Below are positions 51,193-60,679 of a DNA stretch of 64,000 nt, piece after piece. This DNA comes from Omphiscola glabra (lineage: Eukaryota > Mollusca > Gastropoda > Lymnaeidae), in contig OZ024808.1 of the NCBI GenBank assembly GCA_964017045.1, positions 10,285,784-10,349,783 of the forward strand, written 5' to 3'. How positions within the stretch are numbered: position 1 is the first letter of the stretch; each line of letters begins with the position of its first letter. A program made the position numbers and the translations under genes. The notes below the pieces were generated by a model. That model ran no database searches. It saw only the letters and a list, made by a program, of their open reading frames with translations, and was not told where the DNA came from.

Positions 51193-51725
51193 TTTTAGTA
51201 TTAGCCGATGAGTTTCCTGAGAGAGAATTCACAATCTCAATGTTACGAAGAAGAAAAAAAAAAGTATTGCGGTTGTGTGTTTTGAGTGTTGGGGGGCGTG
51301 GTAGAGGTGGTTGTGGTGGTGGTGAGAGGTGGGCGGTGGAGCTGGAAGCGACGGTTTGAGAACCCATATAGCTTTGACATGTAAACCCTCTTAAAAGAGA
51401 TTAACTCAATTATAGGTGTACATCACTCGCTCTCGTCAACGGCTCGGCTGTACACACCAGGAATTCGCCATGGCGCAGGCTGTGTTCCTCATGGCTACAC
51501 GTCTCACTAATTACGTATACATACGTTTTCCGAAGTCTGTCTTTAGGATTTGAATCAGCAAGGGGTTGCGATTTTTCAATTAAAATTTTTTTTATATAAT
51601 AACCAACAATCACTTTTTAAAAAAAAAAGATTGTATCCTTTGTAGTTTATTGAGGTTTCTTTGTATCGCCGAATGACAATTTTCTAAAAAAATGATTGGA
51701 TTGTTTTTTTTTTCCCCAAAGTGAT
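51193..51725. other. Gene-free flank
   Basis: No gene or RNA recognised. It includes a GGTGGTTGTGGTGGTGGTG purine-rich stretch near 51,305-51,330 and A/T runs near 51,618 and 51,700. Confidence 0.45.
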
Positions 51726-51727
51726 TT

Positions 51728-51962
51728 TTTATTTCATTGGATTGTTTATTGTTGAATGCCATTTGTGATGTCACGTGTTTAATGTTGAATGCCATTTGTG
51801 ATGTCACGTGTTTAATGTTGAATGCCATTTGTGATGTCACGTGTTTAATGTTGAATGCCATTTGTGATGTCACGTGTTTATTGTTGAATGCCATTTGTGA
51901 TGTCACGTGTTTATTGTTGAATGCCATTTGTGATGTCACGTGTTTATTGTTGAATGTCATAT
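51728..51962. repeat. 33-bp tandem array of CRE-like/E-box units
   Basis: Seven near-identical copies of GTTGAATGCCATTTG, of which six carry TGATGTCACGTG (51,766, 51,799, 51,832, 51,865, 51,898 and 51,931). Each such copy holds a CRE-like TGATGTCA overlapping TCACGTG, an E-box that bHLH-ZIP factors of the USF/MITF/TFE type bind. The first three copies continue with TTTAAT and the last three with TTTATT, so the array grew in at least two steps. It lies about 3 kb upstream of the Prrx-like exon. Frames on both strands are open only because the unit is 33 bp. Confidence 0.92.
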
Positions 51963-52029
51963 CGATTATTTCAATGGACTGTTTGCGTTCGTAAACCCGC
52001 TCGTAATTGCTTAAGCTCGTCTCTAAAGA

Positions 52030-52856
52030 TATTTTAATACGCACACATGCAGAGATTCATTAATACGCACACAGGCAGAGATACATTAATACGCACACAG
52101 GCAGAGACACATTAATAAGCACACAGGCAGAGATACATTAATACGCACACAGGCAGAGACACATTAATAAGCACACAGGCAGAGAGAGATACATTAATAC
52201 GCACACAGGCAGAGATACATTAATACGCACACAGGCAGAGAGAGATACATTAATACGCACACAGGCAGAGACACATTAATAAGCACACAGGCAGAGAGAG
52301 ATACATTAATACGCACACAGGCAGAGATACATTAATACGCACACAGGCAGAGAGAGATACATTAATACGCACACAGGCAGAGAGAGATACATTAATACGC
52401 ACACAGGCAGAGAGAGATACATTAATACGCATACAGGCAGAGAGAGATACATTAATACGCACACAGGCAGAGAGAGATACATTAATACGCACACAGGCAG
52501 AGAGAGATACATTAATACGCACACAGGCAGAGAGAGATACATTAATACGCTCACAGGCAGAGAGAGATACATTAATACGCACACAGGCAGGCAGAGACAC
52601 ATTAATACGCACACAGGCAGAGATACATTAATACGCACACAGGCAGAGAGAGATACATCAATACACACACAGGCAGAGAGAGATACATTAATACGCACAC
52701 GGGCAGGCAGAGACACATTAATACGCACACAGGCAGAGAGAGATACATCAATACACACACAGGCAGAGAGAGATACATTAATACGCACACGGGCAGGCAG
52801 AGACACATCAATACGCACACAGGCAGAGAGAGATACATCAATACGCACACAGGCAG
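52030..52856. repeat. GCACACAGGCAGAGA minisatellite, about 30 copies
   Basis: Units of 24-30 bp of form ATTAATACGCACACAGGCAG followed by AGATAC or AGAGAGATAC. Length differs by insertion of AGAGAG or GGCAG. Two blocks with ATCAATACACACAC and GGGCAGGCAG recur in order near 52,655-52,720 and 52,740-52,810, showing a larger duplication. A 186-residue minus-strand frame through it is purely periodic. Confidence 0.94.
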
Positions 52857-53509
52857 AAACTCGCAATCATTACCAGAAGACGTTTTATGCTGTGTGTTTA
52901 ACTTAAATAATCAGCTTTTTAAAAATTGAAAGAAAATAAAATCACCTGGGATCTTAGAAACAATTTTTTTTAATATTATATTTTTAAATTCCGGAAATTA
53001 AATATATATATAAGTTATCTTACCCGGCTTGCCACGTTTGAGTATGTTCCCATCAAAAGAAATCTTTTGTATATTAATGACGTCTTGAAGTCTGGAGGAG
53101 AAACATATATAAACCAGCCACGGAGGAGAGGGGGGGGGTCAAAGCTTTGTCAGTGGCGCCACATTTGCCATCGTCCACTTACCTAATTTAAACCCATGGC
53201 TACACACGTAACGTTTAGATACACACATTTAAACCAAAAGTTACGCACAATAGTTACGCATAAATCTACTAAGTTCAGACTAAGTTCAGACGTACACAAT
53301 AATAAAGAACAAATTATATGTAATTTCAAATTTTTTGTTGTTATGGAAAATGCGTTACGCTGGCGGCAGTGTTTAAACTTGCTTTTGCTGCGATATTTTA
53401 ACTACTTATATTTAGGAATTGACTAGATATAGATATACGATTCACCAAGTTTTAGCACATTCACTCACATCTGCCTCGTGGCCTGGCTGTCGAATAGGCC
53501 CGGTCCATA
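52857..53509. other. AT-rich spacer without recognised gene
   Basis: A 76-residue plus-strand frame (53,196-53,426) has no domain and ordinary AT-driven composition, so it is not called. TGACGTCT at 53,079 is a near-CRE. AT-rich throughout, with TATATATATA at about 53,003. Confidence 0.45.
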
Positions 53510-53645
53510 CAGAATGTCACAATATTTTGTACAATTTTTTACACCCCCCTCCCCTTTGTCACAAAGCTCGGACCTCGCCACGCTCCCCGGTACGTCACAA
53601 ATTCGACATAAACCACATATTAGACACCTGCTAAGTGACATTCTG
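53510..53645. mobile_element. Candidate short inverted-repeat element
   Basis: CAGAATGTCAC (53,510-53,520) and its exact reverse complement GTGACATTCTG (53,635-53,645) enclose 114 bp of non-coding sequence with TTGTACAATTTTTTACACCC. No target duplication was found. A MITE is the likeliest explanation. A stem-loop of other origin cannot be excluded. Confidence 0.5.
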
Positions 53646-54772
53646 TCGCTAAACATCCAGCACATCAGTTAAGCTAAATATCACTGTCAATTTCAGATTT
53701 TTATATGTATCATAAACAATAATAATGTGTGCCTACTCATGTGATCTTGACCCCCCAACCCCTGTGTCACCATCTGCAACATTTTCTTAGACTCCACCTC
53801 GTCTCTGAGTGTGACGTATTTTATGGATGACCCCCTACGTTATTTTTTACCCCTCCGACTTTAGCGGAACTTAAAGAATTAAAGCTAAGATTCGTTTGAC
53901 AGACAAGACAATAATCGCAGATCGTTTTCAAGAACCTGTCAAATTATTTCATTAATTATGACGTGTGCATTTCCGGTTAAAGGGTAGTGGTACACTCATT
54001 TATGAAAGGTCATGGGGGGAGGGCGGGCGCATGGGGTTTTGCGAGCATATGAGATGTTATATGTGCAGATAACCAGGCTATTCTATTGCATCAATAAGTA
54101 ATCAATACTGTTATCTGTATTCATTGCCTTGAAAGAAAAGAGGTGCGCGTGCTTACCGGCCATTACTGTGTCCGGCAATGTCGTCTGCTTCATCTTGTAC
54201 GACGTAACTGTCTGACTTTTCATTAATGATTGCCTATTTCTCCCCCACAGCACTTCACACCTTTGACAGACTGAACCGTCGTCTTGCACCTCTGACAGAC
54301 GGAAGCGTTGTTTAGCACCTGCGACAAGTGGAGTTTCCGCCTCCTTCGTCCAGTAACATCGGAGTCGTCAACTTGTTTGTGTATCGCCGTGAACTTCAAA
54401 CCAAGAGACGACATCGCCTTGAACGTATTCTATGATACCATTACACCGATGTATCTAAAGAGCAATTGAATGGAATAAATGAGCCCCCAAGTACTGCACC
54501 AAAACATTACCTTAGTTCTCAAAATATACACCAGTGACAGACCTTTTTGAGATTACCGCCTTACGGTACACTAGAAATGGTCGTATTGGCCAAGGCGTGT
54601 AGATATTGGCATGAAGCCAAATGAATGTTGTTTTTTTTACCTTAACTTTTGTTTGTACGGTATCAAAGTAAAGACGACTTTGGATTTTGTTCACTGAAAT
54701 TTCATCTAGTGATATCTGACGTAAATCTCTACCCGCGTCAGCTGGACATCGCGTCGACCGTCAGCCACAGCC
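53646..54772. other. Upstream flank and possible 5' UTR of the Prrx-like gene
   Basis: No separate gene recognised. A three-fold imperfect repeat of a segment like GCACCTCTGACAGACGGAAG lies at about 54,250-54,330. Two possible splice acceptors occur near 54,668 and 54,709. The second has a pyrimidine-rich tract and a branch-like CACTGAA. An in-frame stop TAA at 54,722-54,724 closes the reading frame 17 codons before the start codon. Confidence 0.5.
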
Positions 54773-55460
54773 ATGAGCAGCTACGCCATGACGGCCACAC
54801 CCCCACACGAGCACCACGGCCTGCACCACGTGACCAGCAGCCCCAACAACGCCGTCCCGAACGGCAACGGCGGTGGCGGCTCCGCCCCCAACAACAACTT
54901 CTACTACCAGTTCCCGTCCAACTTCGACAAGCTGCAGCACGCCTACCACCACGCCAACCTCCTGGGCTACAACAGCAAGCCGAGCTTTTCCGTCAGCCAC
55001 CTCCTCGACCTCAAGAAAAACACTTGCAGCGGCGGCAGCAACAACAACAGCGTTGACGACGATGAGGATGACGACGGGGATGACAGCGACGAAAATGTGG
55101 AAAGCAAACCTTGTTTATTGAACGTTGCCAACAGCAACAGCCACGGCGGCCATCTTGCACTGGGTCTTAATCACATGTTCAACGCCGGATCGGAAATAGG
55201 CGCGCCGATGCAGCACCACACCTTACAGCATCACCACCAAGGCAACAACACCATTATCAACAACATCAACAGCAGCTCGTATCCAGGACTCGGGTCACCG
55301 CGTGATCAGAGTGTATTGCCTAAGGTGACCCCTCCGAGCCCCCGGGGTGGGCGGACCCCCGAAGAGACCCCGAATGTGTTGATTAACCCTGAAAAGTTTC
55401 TACCGCCCAACATGGGGCGTGGAGAGATGGGTGGACACGACGACAACAACAACAACAATG
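54773..55460 (+). CDS. Prrx: Prrx-like paired-related homeobox protein, first coding exon
   Basis: The exon encodes residues 1-229 and the first base of codon 230, then meets a strong donor (AATG, then GTAAGTTTC). The start ATG is the first after an in-frame TAA 17 codons upstream and has a good context (CACAGCCATGA). Residues 72-80 read FSVSHLLDL, matching the N-terminal motif of vertebrate PRRX1/PRRX2, where it precedes the homeodomain. The rest is low-complexity: His/Asn-rich (12-66), an acidic block DDDEDDDGDDSDE (95-107), another His/Asn stretch (147-168), and a Pro/Ser/Thr segment with TPPSPRGGRTPEETP (186-200). It is much longer than the vertebrate region before the homeodomain. PRRX proteins are nuclear transcription factors of mesenchymal development. 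The homeodomain is expected in the next exon, which is not in the window. The identification rests on one motif plus gene structure. GC content is well above the flanks, as expected for coding sequence. Confidence 0.75.
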
Positions 55461-55466
55461 GTAAGT
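55461..55466 (+). other. Splice donor of Prrx-like exon
   Basis: GTAAGT directly after AACAATG; the downstream frame continues only into AT-rich and minisatellite sequence. The split codon makes this a phase-1 intron. Confidence 0.75.
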
Positions 55467-55529
55467 TTCAATTTTATTTAGATATCAACCTTTTTTTATA
55501 TCCTACATTTATCCTGAAGTGCTGCCATC

Positions 55530-55805
55530 GTAAACTCCACCCTTTCACCATAAACGTCACCCCTCCACCCTAAACTCCAACCCTCCACCCTTCCATGATA
55601 ACCCCATCCCTCCACAATTCTACAATAAACTCCACCCCTCCACTATAAACTCCATCCCTCCACCATTACACCATAAACTCCACCTTTCACCATCCCACAA
55701 TAAACTCCACCCTCCACAATAATTCCACCCCTCCTCCATAAACTCCAACCTCCACCATAAACTCCACCCCTCCACCATTCCACCATAAACTCCACCCCTC
55801 CACTC
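55530..55805. repeat. Intronic CATAAACTCCACCCCTCCAC minisatellite
   Basis: About a dozen imperfect units of 20-30 bp combining CATAAACTCCACCC and CTCCACCATTC. Strongly strand-asymmetric: the plus strand is almost free of G. It begins about 70 bp after the splice donor. Confidence 0.85.
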
Positions 55806-56632
55806 TTCTCAAAAAGCCACTTCTGTTAACATGCCTAGGGACAGGATTTTTGGTCGCGCAGATCACCTTATGCCTTTCTGAGAATTCTGCGACACACCGC
55901 AAAGTAACAACTTGCAAAAAATACATCCAATAACAGAATAGAGTTAACATTCATGATAATGTCATGCAACGGGCAATAAAAAGGTCAAAGGTTACACTTG
56001 CATTTCTCTTTATTAACTGTCTGAATCGGACACAATCGCAGAGTTGGACAGTCTAATTATGGCGCGTCTGCAGCACCAAGGTTTTATCGTGTTTACGCGC
56101 CTACAAAATATATGGAGTTTTTGTGGCACACCTAGTATCATCTCGTGGCGCACCAGTTTTCAGCGGCACCCCGGTTGCGGAGATCCGGTCCATAGGAAAA
56201 GGGTGGGGGGGTTGAGTAGCAACGTTGCCTGAATCCCAGAGCCTAAATGGACCCCGTACCTTCTAACAGAGCTAGCTGTGATGATCTCTTGTTCTCCCAC
56301 CAGAATAGTGGAATGTTAACTTTAAGCTGTTACCATTTGGAACTGTGTTGATTAACCCTGAAAAGGCACCAAAAAGACCATGGGACTCTCATTTCCATGG
56401 GCCCAGGTGTCCGCTAAAGGCTTAGATCCGACCCAGGATATAAAGCTTGCCAGGGACAGACAAACACAAAACAGAACAAGTATTGTATCTTCTTCTATAT
56501 ATTAAGGGCCGGGCCCACGATCAATTTATTGATCATTATGGCTCCTGTGAATGTTGATGGGATTTGCAATGTTTCTGCGCCTGGTGTTGATGAGGATATT
56601 TCACTGGTTACAAGAGTAACTGTGTGAGGGTA
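55806..56632. other. Intronic sequence without recognised gene
   Basis: No host exon recognised. A 62-residue frame near 56,044 has no domain. The last about 130 bp before 56,633 may be the 3' UTR of the adjacent minus-strand retrotransposon fragment. Confidence 0.4.
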
Positions 56633-57100
56633 TCATGCACTGGGGGTTGGAAGGCCTGAGGCAATAGACGCAAATGAGTCAAGTGTTGTCGCCTCAACTG
56701 TCCCTTTTGAAAGATTGTTCCAGTCCCTGATTGTCTTTGGTAGGAATGAGCAGTTCCTATACTGGCTTCTCGCTGGTATGAGCCGGAACTGCCTGTCATG
56801 GCCTCGTCACTGTCTATGGGGGAGAGGGACGAGTTTCTGTTTAATGCCAGAGCAGTGGACTAGCCCATTATTTATCTTGTAAATCATGGAGAGCCTGGAT
56901 AGTCGTCGTCGTTCCTCCAATAGTGACCAGCCCAGTGTTTCCAGCATGCTGCCAACACTAGAGGTATTCCTGTAGCGGTTCAGGACAAAGCGTGCTGCCC
57001 GTCGCTGTACTGCTTCCAACCTGTCGATGCTCTTCAGAGTGAATGGGTCCCAGACCGAAGATGCATAATCTAAAAGCGGCCGGACAAAGGCTTTATAGGC
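56633..57100 (-). pseudogene. Non-LTR retrotransposon RT C-terminal fragment
   Basis: One continuous minus-strand frame of 156 codons, with a single internal TGA (56,807-56,809), reads AYKAFVRPLLDYASSVWDPF, LEAVQRRAARFVLNRY, MIYKINNGLV, then FLPKTIRDWNNLS, and ends at a natural stop. This order (LDYASSVWDP, then QRRAARFV, then PRTIKDWN-like) is typical of the end of ORF2 in Jockey/CR1-type LINEs. The RT catalytic core is absent, so the copy is 5'-truncated at about 57,100. It belongs to a different family from the plus-strand remnant at 43 kb. Confidence 0.88.
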
Positions 57101-57129
57101 TCTTTCTTATTAACTTATCTTTGTTGTTT

Positions 57130-57265
57130 GATCCGACTGCTATCTATATGTAATGCAACATTTATATTCAGTAGAAAATTTATATTTGGTACAACATTTA
57201 TACTTGTTACACAATTTATTTTCGGTACAATGTTTGTAGTTGGTAGTCAATCACTATTCGATACA
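57130..57265. repeat. Degenerate AT-rich 17-20 bp repeat
   Basis: About six imperfect units of ACATTTATATTCGGTACA type, drifting to ACAATTTATTTTCGGTAC and ACAATATTAACAAT. Short and old-looking. Confidence 0.6.
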
Positions 57266-57491
57266 ATATTAACAATTAAGGCCGGGGTGGGGGGGCGGGG
57301 GGCTTTGGTACAGGCAAAGGAGGCTACTGCCTGGAGCGACTAATATTCTAGGGACGCCATTTTGATCCTAAAGGATATTTTTAATGTATTAAATTCACCG
57401 ATAACAAGATTTATGTGCATGAATCATTGGATGGTGTTAAGTGACTCTTCGGTGACATTCTTTTTACAACCAAATTTGCTGATAGGGTTAA

Positions 57492-57689
57492 CAGGCCTGC
57501 ATGCGGCCCGCCAGCACCCTCTTGGCGGCCCGCGAAGTAACGAAATATTGTTTTTGATTATTACTTTCTTAATAGCGTTCCCCTCTGTCTTTCTTAATAG
57601 CGTTCCCCTATGTCCTATCATCTTTAGGCCCGCACAAGTTTCTCATAAAGTGTTACGGCCCGCCTTACATTTTGAGTTGTGCAGGCCTG
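57492..57689. mobile_element. hAT-like element with CAGGCCTGCA ends
   Basis: CAGGCCTGCAT at the left and GTGCAGGCCTG at the right match at 10 of 11 positions as inverted repeats. The flanks share GGGTTAA on both sides (57,485-57,491 and, overlapping the last G, 57,689-57,695). Inside, CTTTCTTAATAGCGTTCCCC-like sequence is duplicated near 57,563-57,610. Non-coding, about 198 bp. Confidence 0.65.
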
Positions 57690-57715
57690 GGTTAAACTAT
57701 TGGAATAGCTAAAGT

Positions 57716-57840
57716 CAGTGCCGGTGGGGCCTAAATTTGTGCCGCTCCCTTGGAGGAAAAAAAACAACAACAATAAAACTCTGCAGTTTGCCGAAAATCA
57801 GCCCCCCCTTCCCCCCAAACTACTTCCTATGGATGACAGT
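57716..57840. mobile_element. Diverged relative of the 51-kb MITE
   Basis: Begins CAGTGCCGGTGGGG and contains CTGCAGTTTGCCGAAAATC, C-rich sequence and ACTACTTCCTATGGATGACAG. These pieces occur in the same order as in the element at 51,010-51,192. The right inverted repeat is decayed. Confidence 0.5.
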
Positions 57841-58025
57841 TATTTGAGAATGAAACAAAAGGACAAACCAAACAGAATTTAGAAACCGAGTAGCTGTTCG
57901 AAAAAAAATTAAGCGGTATTATTATTATTATTATACGAAGTTTTTTAAAGCTTAGTACCCCAACCTAGGGCTGGGCTCACCACGATGTACATATACTTTA
58001 GTAAACATGATCATGATGACAAAGG
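57841..58025. other. Intronic spacer with ATT microsatellite
   Basis: Contains a short ATT run near 57,918-57,933. Nothing else supported. Confidence 0.4.
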
Positions 58026-58466
58026 CTAGATAACGGCACAACGTGTCCTTGTAGATGACACCAAGGCCACCTCCACGAGATGGACGAGGAAATGACCGGG
58101 CAGAATAACCAGGCGGAGCGAGATCGATGCACTTCTATTCATCACCTTTCTGTCGAAACCAGGTCTCCTGGATAAACATAATGTCAATCTGCCGGAAGGT
58201 GGAGAGGTGTTAATGCGAATGAGGTTGGCTGGGTCAGAATAGCGTAAAGTAAGCCTTGACGACGAAGGAGAGCCAAGTTGTTTTATTTTTATTTTCCTTC
58301 TACCACCACGATGGGTACGCTTTCGGGGCAGGCCTCGACCAATGGACAGTTCCTTCAGGCGACATACGAGGTCAGCGGTCAAGTGCATAAGCTGGGCATT
58401 CATTGACAATAGGCGATCACGTGTGTATATCACCGTCCGTTCAACAAAGATGGTGGCAATTTTCAC
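58026..58466 (-). pseudogene. Non-LTR retrotransposon ORF2 endonuclease end, broken
   Basis: On the minus strand the 5' part (58,466 downwards) reads a basic segment GLPRKRTHRGGRRKIK and YSDPANLIRI. A shift of frame near 58,190 then gives IDIMFIQETWF (58,155-58,188), an in-frame TAG (58,135-58,137) and FPRPSRGGGLGVIYKD. The ETWF and SRGGGLGV pieces are hallmarks of the AP-type endonuclease domain in Jockey/CR1-like ORF2. The coding similarity stops near 58,026. The fragment is the 5' half of an element, complementary in content to the 3' half at 56,633-57,100 on the same strand. They could be pieces of one disrupted copy, but about 900 bp of unrelated sequence separates them. Confidence 0.75.
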
Positions 58467-58875
58467 AGAGCTTCACCAATTAAAATTGCATGTGATCAAG
58501 AGCACGAGTCTATACATGCCTGTAAGGCGTAGTCTCGTTCTCAAGACAGAACTTGGTGTCACGAATTGAATTTTTATTATTGAAACAATAATGACAGAAC
58601 GCTTTCCTGTTTTTGTTAACAAATTCAGTACACAAAAATTTCTAAGGCAGCCATCTTGACAAAGATGGTGGCAATTTTCACAGAGCTTCACCTATTAAAA
58701 TTGAATGTGATCAAGAGCACGAGCCTATACATGCCTGTAAGGCGTAGTCTCGTTCTCAAGACAGAACTGAGTTCCCGAATTGAATTTTTTATTATTAAAA
58801 CAATAATGACAGAACGCTTTCCTGTTTTTTTGTTATCAAATTCAGTACACAAAAATTTCTAAGGCAGCCATCTTG
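58445..58875. repeat. Two tandem copies of a 216-bp unit
   Basis: Copy 1 starts at CAAAGATGGTGGCAATTTTC (58,445) and copy 2 at the same sequence at 58,660. Both contain CATGCCTGTAAGGCGTAGTC and both end in CTAAGGCAGCCATCTTGA. Differences are few (for example TGGTGTCACGAATTG against GAGTTCCCGAATTG). Read on the minus strand, the two copies lie directly upstream of, and overlap, the endonuclease frame, so they may be 5' UTR monomers of that retrotransposon. Confidence 0.85.
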
Positions 58876-59417
58876 ATGCTCGCCGGAAGTTCCTATTAGT
58901 GATCATAAATTTAGCGGAATGATGAAGTTTTGATGAAAACGATTCTTTTGACCCGGCGAAAAGATATCAACTAAAACTAAAACAATACTTGGAACTGAAT
59001 AACACAATAAGGGAAAGGCGAGGTGGTTTTTTTAAATACTTTTTTATATTAACAAATAACATAGTGAGTGAACTTTTTCTTTTTTTTTTTCTTTAATTTT
59101 TTTTGTCCTGTCTCCTGATGAAGGCTTTTGGCCAATAAGTTCTTTTTTTTTTCAATTGTCCTGTTCTGTCATTTCAAGCTCTAACGTATGTTATTCTACT
59201 ATTTCATTCACAAAGCTTAACGTATTCCATTGTTAAACCCTTAAAAAAATACTTTTGATTTTCTTTTCATAAAATCTAATTATTTATTATGAAACATTTT
59301 TAAAATAAGGGTTAGTTATTTCATCCTTAAAGGTACTAATGTATTGTCAATGCGGATTTAGAAAATGCGAGGGTGGGACTCGTAAAACAAAGGAAGGGGT
59401 GGGAATAAGACCGTTGT
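58876..59417. other. AT-rich intronic sequence
   Basis: T-rich runs near 59,080-59,105 and a segment CCTGATGAAGGCTTTTGGCC at 59,112-59,131. No gene recognised. Confidence 0.4.
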
Positions 59418-59500
59418 CACCAGTGTCGTCTTAAGGCTAGGGCCCAGAGGGCACTGGCCCAGGGCCCGTGCTTGTGGGGGGCCCCACGTTTCTAGGAGAC
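59418..59500. mobile_element. Possible partial MITE rich in GGGCCC
   Basis: A CAGTGTCGTCTTAAGG start followed by GGGCCCAGAGGGCACTGGCC resembles the left end of a hAT-like short element, but no matching right end was found. It may be truncated. Confidence 0.3.
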
Positions 59501-59778
59501 TCACTCTTACAGAGGCATCATGCTTTACATATTTTTAATGAATATTGAATGATTTTGACAATATAATTGGATTTAAAATTCCGATTTCTTAATTTAAGCC
59601 CAAGATATATATCAGCACATTCCAAGATTAATATTATAAATGCGAATCAAAGTTGGACAGTTTTAAACTTTTAAAGGGGAATTACTCTCGTCAACAAGTT
59701 TTACTTTTCCCCCCAGATTCGAAAAAAAAATTAGATAAGATTTTATGTTTACAATCGAAACTTTTCTGCCTACTTTGG

Positions 59779-59852
59779 ACACACACACAAATACATACAT
59801 ATATACACACACATACAGACACACACACATAAACACACACACACACACATGT
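59779..59852. repeat. CA-rich microsatellite
   Basis: Interrupted ACACACAC/ATACATAC tract of about 74 bp. The minus-strand 65-residue frame across it is an artefact. Confidence 0.9.
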
Positions 59853-59996
59853 ACATACACAAAAAGTTGAAATTATGAAGTCATTGCATAATTTAAGTTT
59901 TTTCCCTTAATTTGTAAAGAAATATCCATGAACAAATTCGTTATTAAACACTGTTTTTATTTTTAAAGTCAAATCAATGACTTTATGTTTTCTTCC

Positions 59997-60105
59997 TGAA
60001 CATGACTTATCATTATTTAAGTCCCCGTCACGTCTGCCTGACTGTGCAGTGCTGAATATGACTTATCATTATTAAATCCCCGCCACGTCTGCCCGCAAGA
60101 ACGTG
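59997..60105. repeat. Short two-copy duplication
   Basis: ATGACTTATCATTATT followed by TCCCCG and CACGTCTGCC occurs twice, about 56 bp apart, with minor differences. Confidence 0.6.
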
Positions 60106-60298
60106 ACAGACGGAGAAGAAATGAACAATTTCTTTCAGAACACATTTAAGTTTATAAACGAAAGCAAGTAAAATAGTTCAAGTTCATCAAAATCTGCACC
60201 AATGTTTATTGATTAATTAACTTTTTTTTCAATTCTTTTTTTTAAAACTTCAAAGAAGTTGTACAAAGTTGCATACTGACTCAATATTTTGGCTAACA

Positions 60299-60550
60299 CG
60301 CGTCCCGTTTTGACCGGGATCGTCCCGTTTGACCGGGATCGTCCCGTTTGACCGGGATCGTCCCGTTTTGACCGGGATAGTCCCGTTTTGGCCGGTATCG
60401 TCCCGTTTTGACCGGGATAGTCCCGTTTTGACCGGGATAATCCCGTTTTGGCCGGGATAGTCCCGTTTTGGCCGGGAAAGTCCCGTTTTGACCGGGATAG
60501 TTCCGTTTTGGCCGGGATCGTTCCGTCTTGACCGGGATAGTCCCGATTAG
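60299..60550. repeat. 20-bp tandem array of hairpin units
   Basis: About twelve copies of TCCCGTTTTGACCGGGATCG or the TTTGGCC variant. Each unit is an imperfect palindrome: TCCCG and CGGGA pair over a 7-base loop, so a single strand could form a row of hairpins. The 98-residue minus-strand frame (60,293-60,589) reflects the near-constant 20-bp unit and is not treated as a gene. Confidence 0.93.
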
Positions 60551-60679
60551 GCAGCTTTGTGCGGGCCTAACTTGATTTTGAATACCCATTAGGTAGAAAT
60601 GAATGTGTCATGCCTACCCTAGACAGCCTGGTACATACTGATGGTGCCAGGAATTGGTTCGTATCAAATTTGCGTGTAT

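Noticed and set aside
51610..52044. 144-residue minus-strand frame with repeated TSQMAFNNKHV
   Set aside because: Generated by the 33-bp E-box array; flanks are low-complexity.
52250..52866. 120-186 residue minus-strand frames
   Set aside because: Periodic translations of the ACGCACACAGGCAG minisatellite.
54649..55056. 135-residue Arg/Pro/Gln-rich plus-strand frame
   Set aside because: Out-of-frame shadow of the Prrx-like exon; the other frame carries the family motif and a supported start.
59112..59140. Hammerhead-ribozyme-like CTGATGA followed by a short GGC/GCC stem
   Set aside because: The GAAA core after stem II is absent (CAATAA is seen) and no matching stems I and III were found.
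60293..60589. 98-residue minus-strand frame
   Set aside because: Encodes only the 20-bp hairpin repeat; residues repeat with the DNA unit and indels between units change phase.
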